Assembly (NCBI GenBank): GCA_037043015.1
Contig: CM073327.1
Coordinates: 1,966,727-2,030,726 of the forward strand
Source: Bryum argenteum
Taxonomy: Eukaryota; Streptophyta; Bryopsida; Bryales; Bryaceae
Direction of reading: 5' to 3'
Length of the DNA stretch: 64,000 nucleotides
Shown here: positions 12,503 through 24,156 of the stretch, one piece after another
How positions within the stretch are numbered: position 1 is the stretch's first letter
Layout of the letters: the number at the start of each line of letters is the position of its first letter
Position numbers and translations under genes: made by a program
Notes under the pieces: model-generated
What the model was told of the DNA's origin: nothing
Seen by the model: the letters and a program-made list of their open reading frames with translations, nothing else
The model's database searches: none

Positions 12503-15500
12503 ATGTCGTCGAGCTGGTTGTCGAAGGTGATGGGAACAAGCGCCGCTCCCGGTCCAAGTGTTATAGGACTGCCTCAGGATACTTATCAGCTGCAGCAACA
12601 GCAACAACAAGAGCACCTCACTCCAAGAGCGTGCTTTCAGGTACCGGCCTGTTGCTCTCTCAACAGTTCCATTTCAATCTCCTAAAACTCGAGAGTAACG
12701 ATATCGAAATAGCGTATAATTGTAGCCACTTCTTAACTCATGACCATCAAACAGAGAGACAAGTTCAAACTAGCACAAAGCAACCTGAAAGATCGATAAC
12801 CTCACCGTGATGTATCTCGGCAAGAAGCTCAAACCCGATTTTGCAGTTCCGAAGCTTTTCTGCAGTATGAGAATCGAACAGTGTACTGACTCAGTGGCTA
12901 TGGCTATGGCAACCCCGCAGGTGTTCATCAACGTGAAGGGAGCCAGAAACCTCCCCGAAATCTCAAAAAAGAAAGGCTTCTATGTGACAGTTCGGGGATT
13001 AGAGACCACCGGGAATTTCACTCTAGAAACCCCCACATTTGAAAAACCAGAAGACATCCACTTTCCAGGTGAGCACCGGATGCTCCACATGGAGGCCTCA
13101 TCAGTGGGCATAGCCGTGGAGCTCACAGCAATACGCACCATGTTGACCCAGAAAGTGTCGCAGCAACTGGGAAGGGTGATGATCACGTTCCGGTACCTGC
13201 AGCAGCAAAAGGATCAATCCGTGGAAGCGTGGTTCAGTTTGGGGAACGAGAAGCACGCGCCGGAGTTGCTTGTGAAACTGAGGCTTGTAAGCGAGGTTCC
13301 CGTTGCGGCGCCATTCCTGCTCCGAGCTGTAAAAGGGGAGTTTCAGAAAGATAATCTGGAAACAATTGTGCCCAAGAAACGGGTGAAAGTGCCGGAAGGA
13401 CGATGGTCTACTCGTGTTATGCTCGATCACTTCTCTCAAGAGAAATACCTCGTTCGCGTTCGGTGAGTTCTTCCTTGCATTTCCTTTACACTATGGTAGA
13501 AAAGTGGAGAAGTCCAGTAGAGTAGTTCCTTAAGGATTTCACTTTTCACCAATTGCAGATAGATAGAAACTCTGATAGGGGCCGGCGTGAATGAAGTGTC
13601 TGTACGTAATGCTAATAGCCCGATGGCCTTCACCAATTGCACAAACAAGAGTCTTAGTTTTGGTTGATTTTGTTTTTAAAAAAATTTCAATCATTTTTGA
13701 CTGAGGTGATACGCTCAATAATAGTTTAGATTTTAGTATGGAAAATCTACATTATAAGCAAGTTATGTGTATGGGCAAAGTAAGGAGAAGGATAGACCAA
13801 GTATCGAGGCATCATCATTTATGGACTCTTCTACAGTTTGTTATGAGTTTTATAAGCTAGACGTGTACTAGGTGTTTTTAAAATGATGTTGTAACCCTTT
13901 TCTGTTGGCAAAGGCCTTCAACAAGTGTATGAATGTTTAGGCCTTGGACATTTTTTGACCATATCAGGGTCTTCTCGGCGGTAAAGGGTTAAAATGACAC
14001 TCTTTGATGTTTGTTGTGACAATGGAGTAGAGTGGATTGTTAAGTTGTTGTGTCTTTGGGTTGTGAATGCAGAAGAGCTAAGGTGAAAACAAGATATCAA
14101 AGGCAGTTCAACTCTGGTGTGGAAGAGTGGGAAAAAGAAGTGTGTATATTCCAACAAAGAGTGGTTTTTGATGCTTACCGCCGAAGAAATACGACTGTGC
14201 ATACGGGTTCAAGTAAGTTCAAGCATTGTTTTAAATTGCATATGGTTCAAGTATTATGCCACTAGAGTTGATTTTAGCCTTTATATTTTATTCTAAAGAA
14301 ATTTGTGTGTGACGATGCAGTTGCTGGACGGGCTGAACAGATATTTGATGCACACTCCTTCAAGATAAATAGCCACATACAACGTGAGTGGTTTTTATTT
14401 GGAACCAAGGATGTTACCCTCAAAGTGCAAAGGGATGTAGGCAATGCTCAATGGGCTGACAATTTGCACCTTCAACTTGTTGGCGGGGGCTTTGGCTATC
14501 CTGTAAGAGTTTGTCCTATCATTCTATCTCTCCAAATGTTATTACTACAAACGTTGCAAGTGATGGTATTTGAACTCTTTTGAGGGAGGGTAAAAATTTC
14601 TATTAAAATATGAATGTATTTGTGAGGGGGAATTGAAACATGTACATTTCATAGAGCTCGTTAATATGATCCTATTCTTCAATTAACTACATTTGGTCAT
14701 AAGTGGTGTTTTCATTTACCATGATACTTGTTAATATTGTGAATTCTGTAATATGTCAGGTGGAATTGCGAGTTGGGAGACACTTGCAATATGAGGTATC
14801 TGGTGAGAAATTCAAAGATCCTCAATATGAATCAGGATTTGTGACTGTGATAAGAAGAACCCCTGATTTTCCTGAAGGAAAAGCAACCGCTTTATTCAAC
14901 TGGAAAGCCATTGCTATGGAGGTACTGCATTCACCTCTTACTTTGCTTTTAGCAATTTGAGTCGTATAGAATGTGTCTTGTAGTTGCAAGAGTTGCTGTC
15001 TCTAAAAATCTTTAAAACCCGGAACTTGTTTTGAGGATTCTCGGGAACAAAATTCAGTCAACTTTGACAGTTATAATCTCACAAATGGAGAAGAATCAAT
15101 AGTTTGAAATTGGCATGCAAGTAGTATGTTATGCTAACTCCAAGATCTTACAGTTGAATCCTCTAATTGGGCTTTTTTGGTCTTGAAGTAGGAGGTTATT
15201 ATTTGTAATTTAGGCAATTTTGCACCAAGGATCTCTAGACGTCAAATAGTGTGATGGTAGAATATTAACCTATGCAATGAATTGCTAATTAAGTGAATAG
15301 GACTTGTCTACTAAACTCATTAACCAATTTCCTTGACAATGACTCCAAAAAATACTGATTTTTACTTTTTTGGAGTACTTCAAAATAATGTTAGGCTAAG
15401 TACAATTTTGGTTGATTCTTTTTCAGGTTCTACCTGAGGAAAATGTGATGATGGTTATGTTGATGACCATTGTAGTTGCTTTAGTTGTTCAAAGTTGGTA

Positions 15501-16551
15501 TGAAGAAGACACGTTGGACACTCAACCACGGGAGAAGACAAAGAACAAAATAAGAAATTCTTATGCAGACAAAAATGGCATAATTTGGGGTAAGGCAACT
15601 CCATTCATTTAAATTGGTTTTGACTGTGCATGATCACTAAGTTGTTTACATTTGTTTCTTTGCAATAGAAAATTAAACAGCATACACGAGTTTATGGTTT
15701 CCAATTTGGAATTAGTCAAAATAAAAGTATATTTCAACTTGTATTAGTAACCAGCAAATATCAAACTCTATGTGTAACATAGCAGAAAACATGTCTTTAT
15801 GTCGATTGAAAGTATGTTTCTATGTTTGTTTATTAGAGTATTGTTGTTTATTTCTTTCATAGTCTCATATCAGACTATTCATGTTCAGCTTATATGAAAT
15901 GAAAATATTACAAAATAATCATAGTTACTTAATTGATTCTTGTAGTAATGAAAAAAAATCAAAAAAATCAAAAAAGTACTTGGTATGTAACTTGATGTGA
16001 GATATTTTTGATGATTTGATAGCAAATTTTTGATTTTCTAAACATTGGATGTGATTGTAGGTGCAGTGAATATGGATCCCAACAACAGCATGGCACTAGC
16101 AGCCTTGTTGAGGCAATTGAAAGAGAGCTATTATCTCAATATAGATGCCAAAGGGTGGCGTGAAGAATTAAACAAAATGCCACAATCTGAGTGGCGCCCA
16201 GAAATCTTTGAGTTGATAAATGATATATTTGGTGGTGGCGTCAAGCTTGGTGAACTTCCGGGTTTTGAAGGTGGTTATTTCCAAAAACTTAAATCTGGAT
16301 CTGGCGGTGGTGGTGTCGATGGTGGTGGTGGTGGTGGTGGTGGCGGTGGTGGTTGTGGTGGTGGCGGCGATGGTGGTGGTTGTGGTGATGTTGGAGGTGG
16401 TGGAGGCGGTGGTTGTGGAGGTGGAGGCGATGGTGGTGGTGGAGGTGGTGGTTGTGGTGGAGGTGGCGGGGGTGGAGGTGGATGCGGTGGTGGCGGCGGT
16501 GGAGGAGGTGGTGGTTGTGGTGGCGGTGGTGGTGGCGGTGGTGGAATATAA
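12503..16551 (+). CDS. C2-like / glycine-rich-tail protein, tandem copy B (GRDP/DUF1399-related)
   Basis: Exons 12503-12640, 12921-13462, 14073-14212, 14321-14502, 14760-14921, 15427-15589 and 16061-16551 join in phase to 605 residues. All six intron positions and phases equal those of copy A. Exon 2 is 15 bases longer than in A, exon 3 is 3 bases shorter and the Gly tail is shorter. Exon 5 is nearly identical between copies, apart from a few residues after RVGRHLQY. The domain order is as in copy A: Gln run, C2-like region, central conserved part, Met/Val-rich hydrophobic stretch, Gly/Cys tail from about residue 525. Introns are shorter than in A because A carries more insertions. Both copies are open throughout, so both may be expressed. 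Molecular function is not inferable beyond a family guess. Confidence 0.72.
13552..13630 (-). mobile_element. SINE 3' fragment in intron 2 of copy B
   Basis: Reverse complement of the SINE 3' end: AGATAGATAGAAACTCTG, then GGGGCCGGCGTGAATGAAGTG and a CCCGATGGCC block. The GATA repeat at its edge shows that the SINE tail is a short (TATC)n run. It lies in the same intron as the copy A fragment at 3810-4075. Confidence 0.78.
15010..15230 (+). repeat. Relative of the 46050-46309 TTAA MITE, in intron 5 of copy B
   Basis: Matches the reverse complement of 46050-46309 in order: GAGG.TTCTCGGG, TATAATCTCACAAATG, GAAGAAT, CAGTT/TAGTTTGAAATT and AGATCTTAC.GTTGAATC. TTAA ends could not be located, so the copy is probably degraded. 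Confidence 0.62.
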
Positions 16552-16789
16552 TGACCACTACAAAATATATAATATTAAAGTGGTTTGTTTAGGTTAGTAT
16601 CCATTTGTTAAACTATCGCTTTTGGATTCATTGTGAAGTTTACTTTTTCTTAAGTTAGGTTGTATAAAAGAGCCAAATTAGAAATTGATACTTGTACATT
16701 TTAGAGTTTCAAAATCATTTCCCAAGTCTTCTATACATCTTCTTTTGAAGTTACAGTTTGACATCAATACTCCTTCTATTCAAGTTCAA

Positions 16790-17010
16790 CCCCTAGTGGC
16801 CAAAACATTCATGATATAGTCGTTTTGACTTTGGTCAAGTTCTCAATTACTAATCATAGATTGTATGAAGTTGAATTTTCTTGCAAATCGTAGGTTTTTT
16901 CCATACCTTTCCAACAAGACCATTCACGCTTCAAAAAACCTCATACTTTAGGAGATGTTTATGGGCAAAATTTGAAAACACCATTAGAACATTTTAAAGT
17001 CTCCCCAAAC
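16790..17010 (-). repeat. Dispersed AT-rich repeat, inverted copy
   Basis: Reverse complement of the family at 1790-1978, with shared blocks CCATACCTTTCCAA, GCTTCAAAAAACCTCATACTTTAGGAG and TCTCAATTACT. The terminal CCCC lies at 16793-16796 next to TTCAA instead of TTAA. Confidence 0.55.
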
Positions 17011-18087
17011 CTGCGATTAAGCAAAAATTGAGGTTTTACTTTTTTTTCAATTCTGATTCATGTATGTGTATATTAGGTTCTAAGGCATGATCCCATTACT
17101 CAAATTTTCGATTCAATAGTTCTTGCATGTTGTTTTAATTGTCAAAAATTGACCTTAGTATTTGAATTCTAGCATACCTCCATGTGCAAATTCAAGCATT
17201 TCTATAGGGCTGGCTTTATAGACCCTATACGGGTAAAATTTATAGACATGATCCTTACTCACTTGAGCACAAGGATTCGAGAAGATTCCATATTTAGTCT
17301 CAAAAGATTGACTTTTCTAAAGTGGTAGGAATGGTGACTTGCACTCAAATGTTCAAGTTTTGAGATTTAGGAATATGTTTTTGCATGCTAAAGTGCTTTT
17401 TTTTGGCAAAAGCTTGATTTCCATTTGTTCAAAACCTCTCAAAAAAATTGGTTGGACATTTATAAGATGTAGCATATATGTGCATGGTATGATATGATAG
17501 AGAACATAAAAAAAAAACACTTCCTATGGTAATAAACTTGTATCATCTAACTATGAAACTAATTTAAATTAATATTAACCCTTCGCAAATGAAAAATTGC
17601 CATTGCCACTGTGAAAATCTTTGTTCAATTATGAAAATCTCACTACGTTGTTTGTAAGAGTGGACACAAGAGAAAAATTAAGTCTCATCCAATAAAAAAT
17701 TCACAAAAATTTGATAATAACATTGAATAAGTAGAAATCTTTAGGTGAGAAAGTTGAAAGTCACCTTATAAGGTAACATGAATTGTAAAGACCAATTTGG
17801 ATACAAAGACTTTATCATTACACGATAACACAATCGTGTAAACACACAATTCCACACAAAGATTCTGGATTGCTAAGGCAAGTAAAAACATCACAATTTC
17901 TTGGCAACCATGATCTACATACACCCTCATTTTTTTTCTTTTTTTTTTTTCTTGCACAAGCATGTTGATGAAACACACTACAAGAATCTATCAAGTGAGA
18001 ACCTGCGAGTACTATGTTTCAAACCCCCAACCACATGATTAACAACACCTCACTCTCTCATCTGGTAGTTTAAGTATAGTAGGAGCC
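17011..18087. other. Intergenic, no gene recognised
   Basis: AT-rich, with only short frames. An ACACTACAAGAATCT motif at 17975-17989 resembles a CACTA-type terminus, but no partner end is visible. Confidence 0.5.
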
Positions 18088-18400
18088 CCCTATATAACCT
18101 AAATACTCACATATTACATCCATCCACACACCAAAGCCATCCTGACAGAACCATCCTAACAGAAGTGGTTGAAATATTACAAAACCGTACCCAACCCACT
18201 ATATTCCACAAAGTTAAAGTGCACATTAACATCACTGGCAATGAACAAGCAAACAAACTTGCGAAAGCCGGAGCCACCAAGCGATATTTGGTAGCCACAC
18301 GAAGTCGCAAAACAATACGTCCTTCTGTCCGGTGGGCTTTAGGTTGTTGGTTTGACGAACAGACACTCTAATTACGCCAGTCCTGAAAAAGGATTGGAGT
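18088..18400 (+). mobile_element. Relic of a non-LTR retrotransposon (LINE): RNase H end plus 3' tail
   Basis: The frame leading to the stop at 18369-18371 encodes SHPDRTILTEVVEIL, then VKVHINITGNEQANKLAKAG. This is the C-terminal part of the RNase H domain found at the end of some LINE ORF2 proteins (consensus H...GNE.AD.LAK.G). The family's catalytic-region Asp after GNE.A is Asn here. The stop lies inside a tail (CGAACAGACACTCTAATTAC and on to GGATTGGAGTTTTTATT) that matches the 3' tail of the SINE family. Reverse transcriptase sequence is not visible upstream, so this is a 5'-truncated, dead copy. Confidence 0.78.
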
Positions 18401-18411
18401 TTTTATTATTA

Positions 18412-18520
18412 GGAACCCCCGACAGGAGGGTATTCCGCTGGGAGAGATACTCGACGCGAAGGGTGGTAGCCTGACGCAGAGGGTATCTCCCCTCAGCGAA
18501 ATACCCGACCGTGGGGGGCT
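18412..18520. repeat. Imperfect palindrome, about 109 bp
   Basis: 18412-18450 and 18483-18520 are inverted copies: GGGTATTCCGCTGGGAGAGA against TCTCCCCTCAGCGAAATACC, with outer CCCCCGACAGG-type arms. The spacer is about 32 bases. It may be a small foldback element or the end of a degraded transposon. Confidence 0.6.
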
Positions 18521-19869
18521 CATGTGGCATGAGACACTTTCTAGTTTTGGCTGTCCGGTTTGACGGAAACTTTTTGGTTTCGGCTGCCCGATTTGACGGA
18601 ATCTGTAGGATTCACTTTATTAGTGTTTGCTTTGCTTATGTATTATACTGCTTATCGTACAATTTCTATGAAAATTTCGTGTCTTGCCCGGGTTTTTTTT
18701 GTAAGATGAGAATTGTAGAGGGCGTTATGCCTTAATCCCCTCTATGGAGGGACATAACGGGACGGGAGCTCCCTTAACACACACACCAGGAAAGTGTGAT
18801 ACGGTCATTCTAGACCATCACCCTCGCTTCTCCACCTCGCACTTCTTGTTTACTCGTGAATTTGGCACCGCTCAAAAACTGCTGTCAATCCATGATCGGC
18901 ACGAGAATCCTGAACATTTCGAAGATTCGTGAGCACGACAAATTGAACCCTGCACTTTTCAGGATTCGAATCTATTCAGCACCTCCTGCACGCATCATGA
19001 GCAATGGCAATGAAACGAAGTCCAAGCGTTGAAGCTCCTCACTGGAAAATGATTCAAAGCATTAATCGTTTCGAAAACAGTGTTACGTACAAATATCGGT
19101 GCTCCAAATTCTTCTCCGCGACTGCCACCACAAGCTTCATACAGTCAATGCGGCACCTGCCAAACAATGTCACCGAGCTACACAACCCTAAGGAACATCC
19201 TGTCACGAGCTACACAATCCTAAGGAACATCCTGGCACGAGGTTTATTGCTATTTTATTTTGTTCTAAAGTAGCAATCCATGTATTGATCAATCTGTCAC
19301 GGGGTTTGACGGACACTCCAACGCATCCTCGACCGACAATTGAGGACATGCGAGCTCGCCGTCCTCCATCCTATACAATCAATCTGCTCAAATGTCAATC
19401 AGTCCATTACTAGGAGCCTAATTCGCTACAGTGAATTGCAGTGGTGGCCGGTAACGAGTTATGTTGACAATTCGCAAAAAAGTACTGTGGCGTCGTTGAA
19501 TCCGATCCCTATTTGTCTCAATCGAACAGGTTGCAAGCCTATCTTTGTAGGGTTTGACTCTTAGTGTTCATCCATCCCTCATCCATGTGTACTGGATGAA
19601 AGTTCTCTTCCTCTTGCTTGCGCTTTATGCATTGTGAATGTTTCTTGGCTATTGTGTACTTTGAGATGTTCCAACCAACTTAGTCAATTGATGCTTCAAG
19701 ACTTTTTAGAAGATGTTGAATTTGAGTTTTGAGGTTCAAATCAACTTGGATGCATGTAAATAAATGTAAAACTTCATCAAGAAAAAGAGCTCTAAAGTTG
19801 TTTTGAGGTTGGCGTGGATGAAGAGTAGATTCCACAGAGACTTGAATGTATGTTTAAAAGTCATAAATC
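18521..19869. other. Repeat-derived stretch without a recognisable gene
   Basis: Contains a direct repeat of about 34 bases at 18543-18602 (GGCTGTCCGGTTTGACGGAA / GGCTGCCCGATTTGACGGAA) and one of about 33 bases at 19175-19240 (GAGCTACACAA.CCTAAGGAA). GC content is above the flanks. Probably an old transposon remnant. Confidence 0.45.
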
Positions 19870-20025
19870 CTCTAGTTGAGAGAATACTAGTTCCTACCTA
19901 GTGACTAGAGCCTAAGACAAAACCAAAATGTTATATCCCCAAAGGACTTTGAAGTACTCATACACCAAGGTCCAAGAACCCCCATCATAGTCATTGATAG
20001 TTGGGTGGACTAAGATGGTTGGGAG
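19870..20025 (-). mobile_element. SINE copy, truncated at both ends
   Basis: The reverse complement matches the SINE body: CCCCAAAGGACTTTGA.GTA, CTCATACACCAAGGTCCAAG, AACCCCCATCATAG and GTTGGGTGGACTA. It lacks the tRNA-like head and the 3' tail. Confidence 0.75.
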
Positions 20026-20196
20026 TGACAGTTTTTTGACTCTCTTTGCGATGCTTGGGAATCAAAGTTAAGTTCCCCTTTAAATTGTTCTTAGTTGAAA
20101 CACATATGCTAAAATTTAAATACAAAGGCCGGTCTCCAACAATGAATAAGACATGTAAAATAGTATAACATTGAAAATCAGACTCTAAGATTCTAA

Positions 20197-20365
20197 TTTA
20201 GTGCCTCTTTAACATCTTCAAGAATCTAAAAGATGAAAGAAAGATCTTGATTCTTGCAAATTTATGAAGTTGCTTTAAGATTTTATTTAGTGCCTCTTTT
20301 ACATCTTGAAGAATCTAAGAAATGAAAAAAAGATCTCGTTTCTCGCAAATTTATGAAGTAAGTTA
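20197..20365. repeat. Tandem duplication, period about 89 bp
   Basis: TTTAGTGCCTCTTTAACATC at 20197 recurs as TTTAGTGCCTCTTTTACATC at 20286, each followed by AGAATCTAA.A.ATGAAA, AAGATCT and GCAAATTTATGAAGT. Confidence 0.8.
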
Positions 20366-20917
20366 CTGCAATGTAATTTGGTGAAAAATTGAGAATGAAT
20401 AAACTCCTTGCTTAGGGCGAATTCCAAGAAATTTTGAAGCACAAATTGCCTTACTGGAATGGTATGGAAAATTTTGCAACTCTCATAATTTTTAGCTTCA
20501 TACAATCTAAATTTAGTGGTCCCTATGTCTCAAATAAACAACATGATTTGCTAAGAATAATTGGATCTTTCGGATAATGTGGATTTCTTCATTGATATAG
20601 TTGGATATGGTTGAATTATTCATTGATATAGTTGAATATGCTTTGTTCTCTATTACTCATTAGTTAGTATGAAATCATGGTATTATCGTGAGACAAACTT
20701 TTCAAGCAAATCAAGGTATTTGGTATTCTCCTAAGACGGAGGGAGAATATGAGAGCCTCTGTCACCAATAGTGAAGTCTTTTTGGGGTTGACTTGTAAAT
20801 ATTTATCAATTCAAATGGTAATGACCTTTCCAAGTGTTAGCATAACATGGATATTTGGGCTTTTGGAGTAAGACGTGTAAATTTTACATGTAATGAAATC
20901 ATATGCCTTTGCAACAT

Positions 20918-20958
20918 GGATGAAGAACGGATGAAGAACGGATGAAGAACGGATGAAG
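20918..20958. repeat. 11-bp minisatellite (GGATGAAGAAC)
   Basis: Three full units of GGATGAAGAAC and a partial fourth (GGATGAAG), upstream of the calmodulin-like gene. Confidence 0.9.
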
Positions 20959-21332
20959 TCGGTTGTTCGACATGTAAAACGCCGGAGCCTCGTTCATACC
21001 GGCGAGGCGGCGACATGCATGCGGAGCTGTGAGTCAAAAGTTCAGCTTCTCCGTCGTCTCCTCTAGATCCTCGTCGGTCCCACAACAGAGCCGCCGCAAG
21101 CCTACTAGAAAGGAAAGAAAGCGTGTAAACGCCTGACAAATCGTCATTCTTCAGTCAGCGGACACAGAGACCTCGAATCAATTGCGGAGCGGCACTCAGT
21201 TCATCATTAGTATTCACACTCGGCGGACCCTGGTGCACAATATGATCGCTCAATCACCGCTAACTCACTTACTCACTCAATCGATCGTACTTTACCCTCA
21301 CTGATAGTTTTTGGCAGCATAGTTAGATAGAT

Positions 21333-21857
21333 ATGGAGTATTCCAGGACCGGATCGATGGGGCCCTGCATCGATCTGAACTTGTCACCCCAGTTAGTGCA
21401 AGAGCTTACAGACTCCTTCCGATTCTTCGACCGCAATGGCGACGGCCAAATCTCGAAAGAGGAGCTTGGGAGCGTCGTTAGGTCGTTGGGGCAGAAGGTG
21501 AGCGACGCGGAGATCGAGAAGCTGATGAGCGAGGTGGACAAGAACGGAGACGGATTCATCGACCTCCAGGAGTTTATGGACTTGAACACCAGGGCTATGG
21601 CACCATTGCAAGTGTCAGAGACGAGATCGACTACTAGTGGTTCCGAGTTGCAATCCGCCTTCAATGTGTTCGATGTGGACAAGAATGGCTTGATCTCTGC
21701 CGAGGAGCTTCACAGTGTGCTGGCTGGGTTCGGCGATGAGAAAGTGTCGCTTAAAGATTGCCGCTCCATGATTCAGTGCGTGGACGAGGACGGTGATCAG
21801 ATGATTAACTTTCGTGAATTCGAAGCTCTGATGAAGTACGGCTCTTTCCTCTTGTGA
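21333..21857 (+). CDS. Calmodulin-like calcium sensor with four EF-hands (single exon)
   Basis: Cytosolic or nuclear calcium sensor of the plant CML type, 174 residues and intronless as many CML genes are. EF-hand loops: residues 33-44 (DRNGDGQISKEE), 69-80 (DKNGDGFIDLQE), 114-125 (DVDKNGLISAEE) and 151-162 (DEDGDQMINFRE). Loops 1-3 have all calcium ligands. Loop 4 has Gln instead of the usual Gly at position 6, which may weaken binding but leaves the acidic ligands. The linker between the lobes (about 84-105) is longer than in calmodulin. The first ATG is taken as the start. The stop codon begins a tandem repeat that fills the start of the 3' UTR. Targets are unknown. Confidence 0.93.
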   Translation: MEYSRTGSMGPCIDLNLSPQLVQELTDSFRFFDRNGDGQISKEELGSVVRSLGQKVSDAEIEKLMSEVDKNGDGFIDLQEFMDLNTRAMAPLQVSETRSTTSGSELQSAFNVFDVDKNGLISAEELHSVLAGFGDEKVSLKDCRSMIQCVDEDGDQMINFREFEALMKYGSFLL

Positions 21858-21955
21858 TCGTTACTTTCAAGGACCATTGCTCTTATGATCGTTACTTTCA
21901 AGGACCATTCCTCTTCTGATCGTTACTTCCAAGGACATTCTTCTTCTAATCGTTA
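21851..21955. repeat. 31-bp tandem repeat starting at the CML stop codon
   Basis: Three units beginning TGATCGTTACTT, each followed by YCAAGGAC, CATT and a CTCTT-rich end, plus a partial fourth starting TAATCGTTAC. The first unit's TGA is the stop codon of the calmodulin-like gene, and the codons before it (TTCCTCTTG) match the unit end. Confidence 0.88.
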
Positions 21956-24156
21956 CATTGGTTTTTCAAGAGCCATCGGCTGTAAATACGTTGATAGTCG
22001 GATCCGGAATTCAGAGCGCCGAAACCGCGACTGCAAGACTCTCGAATGTTGTTGCAACGAATTTGTTGTAACTTGTCTGAGCTCGAAAATCTAGGGAGTG
22101 TGTAGATATGAGGCAACTCTAAGTCTCTGTAGTGAGTCTCTGCCGGATACTCCGATTCTTCAACTGTGACCGTCAATTTCGTTCCGTTTCTATCGTCGGT
22201 TTCTGAGGAGTGAAGCTCTGGTCATCATTTTTCCTCATAGATTAGTCGGAGTATAAGCTTATTATTCCTGTTTCTTCTGTCGAATCACAGACTTGGCAGC
22301 AAGCATTGTATAGTAGAAATTATGTGCCAGAGAAATCATCAAGAGTTGGACTTTTTTGCCACTATCAACTCAATCACTGCATTCTTGTCAATTTTCAAGT
22401 GCACTTATTGGCTTTGTCCCCTTTCGGCCAGAGTGTACGTAGCGTTTGAAGAGATAGATTTTTAGGGTGGAAAGTGACAAAGTTTTGGTTGGAATTGGTA
22501 TATTCTAGAACTTTTTGAGAATATTGATCACTGTATCCTTTTGAGCTTCATATTGATTCTATAAGCGCATGAGTCTTTGTCTTTTTTTTTTTTTTAGTAT
22601 TAACGGATACCTTTTTGGAACATCAAAAGAATGTGATGATTTGATTTTATCGATGGAGTTGACGATGCTGTTCAGAGTATGTTGTTGAATCTTGGAAGTC
22701 AAGCTAAGTTGATATTAAGTAATGCTATTAATGAGCTTCACCTCAGATTCATCACAAGTTCTCTCAATTATATATTCTCAGAGTTTGCATGTTCTGATTC
22801 GTATAAACAATGACTATGAAGTTTGTGTCGAATCTTAACTCTGAAGTTTCATGCATTTTTCACCCAGAATCGCTGTTTCTAGCGTAGTGTTTATGAACAA
22901 ATTTGGAATAGGTCTTTGTAGCAACAAACTGTAGGGTATTGTATTTCATTAGTATAAGAATGAGTGTAGTAGCCCTGCGTCTTTTAACATATTTGAACTA
23001 GCACATATAGTCCAATTGCAAAACATGTCTCATATTCAACCCCTCTTAAGTTTCTAAGAGTCCTCTAGCAATAAATAATATGATATCTAAAACTTCATGC
23101 AATTGGAAAAGAATGGTGAGGCTAAAGCGTACCCCCTCAGAATAATCAATGAAAGGGAGAAGGCATGTCTGCTTGATCAAAGCTCCATGACGATGTACAC
23201 TCCATCCCCGACAGGAAATCAGTAAAGAAATGCATATTTGACTTGTTTGTGGTCATACCACACACAAGTAGGGGCAAGCAGGGCACACGTTTTGTTAACA
23301 GGGCACAGAATTTGTTAGCGAGGAAACGAATGATGATTCTCGGAGACACGGACACACGAAATTCTCGTGGCAATCAGCTAGCGCTAGTGGACTGTAAAGA
23401 CATGTTAGAGCTTCTGAAGAGAATGTGAGAAGTGTCTCAATTTCTTGAAATAGAGACGATTGTATGTGAACGCAGAAGATGATTTGCTGTTCCTGAAGTC
23501 TATGGATAAGCTCCGCAAGACATGGTTTGTTTGAATTCGCAAAACAGTCGTTACTGGTATACCAGAAAGTGCCATACTGACTTTGATTACCCTAATATTT
23601 CAGATGAAGAATCGGAGAGCTTCACACAGCGGGGTCAGAAGAGCATTGTGGTTGCCCACATGTACAGTACAGCAGGCTACCAAATGCTTTCAAGGTTCCA
23701 TGGTCAAGAAGTTCTCTGCATGCTTTCCTCAGTTCACCTTGAAGAAGCTGAAAACAACGTTAGCTGATACAGAGTCAGTGTAGGAGCAATCTCCAACATG
23801 AAAACTGAACCCACAAAATGTGCGCACCTTTCACATGATCATGAATCAAACAGATTACTCAAGCAGGTAAAGTGGTATTAGACTAGGAGATCATGCTCCT
23901 CCTTTCGACGCACTTTCACTTCTCAGTAGCAATCTACTTGAAAGTTCTTACATTCATGCCATCCATGCATCCGATCCAGTGCCCCCTGACGAGAAATATC
24001 GTGAAATTATTCATAAACAGCTCAGAAAATAGAGCAAATGAATCATTCAGTGTAACTATTCCTCAGTCCTCCTCCCGCGAACCGGACCTTCGATCTCTGA
24101 AATTTTGTGAAATGAGATTATTAGACATGCTGAAGTTTTTGGTTTCTACTTGCATT
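21956..24156. other. Intergenic, no gene recognised
   Basis: Contains the rest of the CML 3' region, a T-run near 22583-22596 and several open frames of 60-95 codons at 23.2-24.1 kb that show no domain I know and no consistent splice structure. The last part is downstream of the convergent peroxidase gene. Confidence 0.5.

Noticed and set aside
16289..16558. Minus-strand His-rich frame and plus-strand Val-rich frame
   Set aside because: Other-frame readings of the Gly-rich tail of gene copy B.
18400..19570. LTR retrotransposon between 18.4 and 19.6 kb
   Set aside because: No pair of long terminal repeats, no primer-binding site and no gag/pol frames.
23146..23783. A gene in 23.1-23.8 kb made of several 60-80 codon frames
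   Set aside because: No domain recognised, no phase-consistent splice sites and no clear codon bias.
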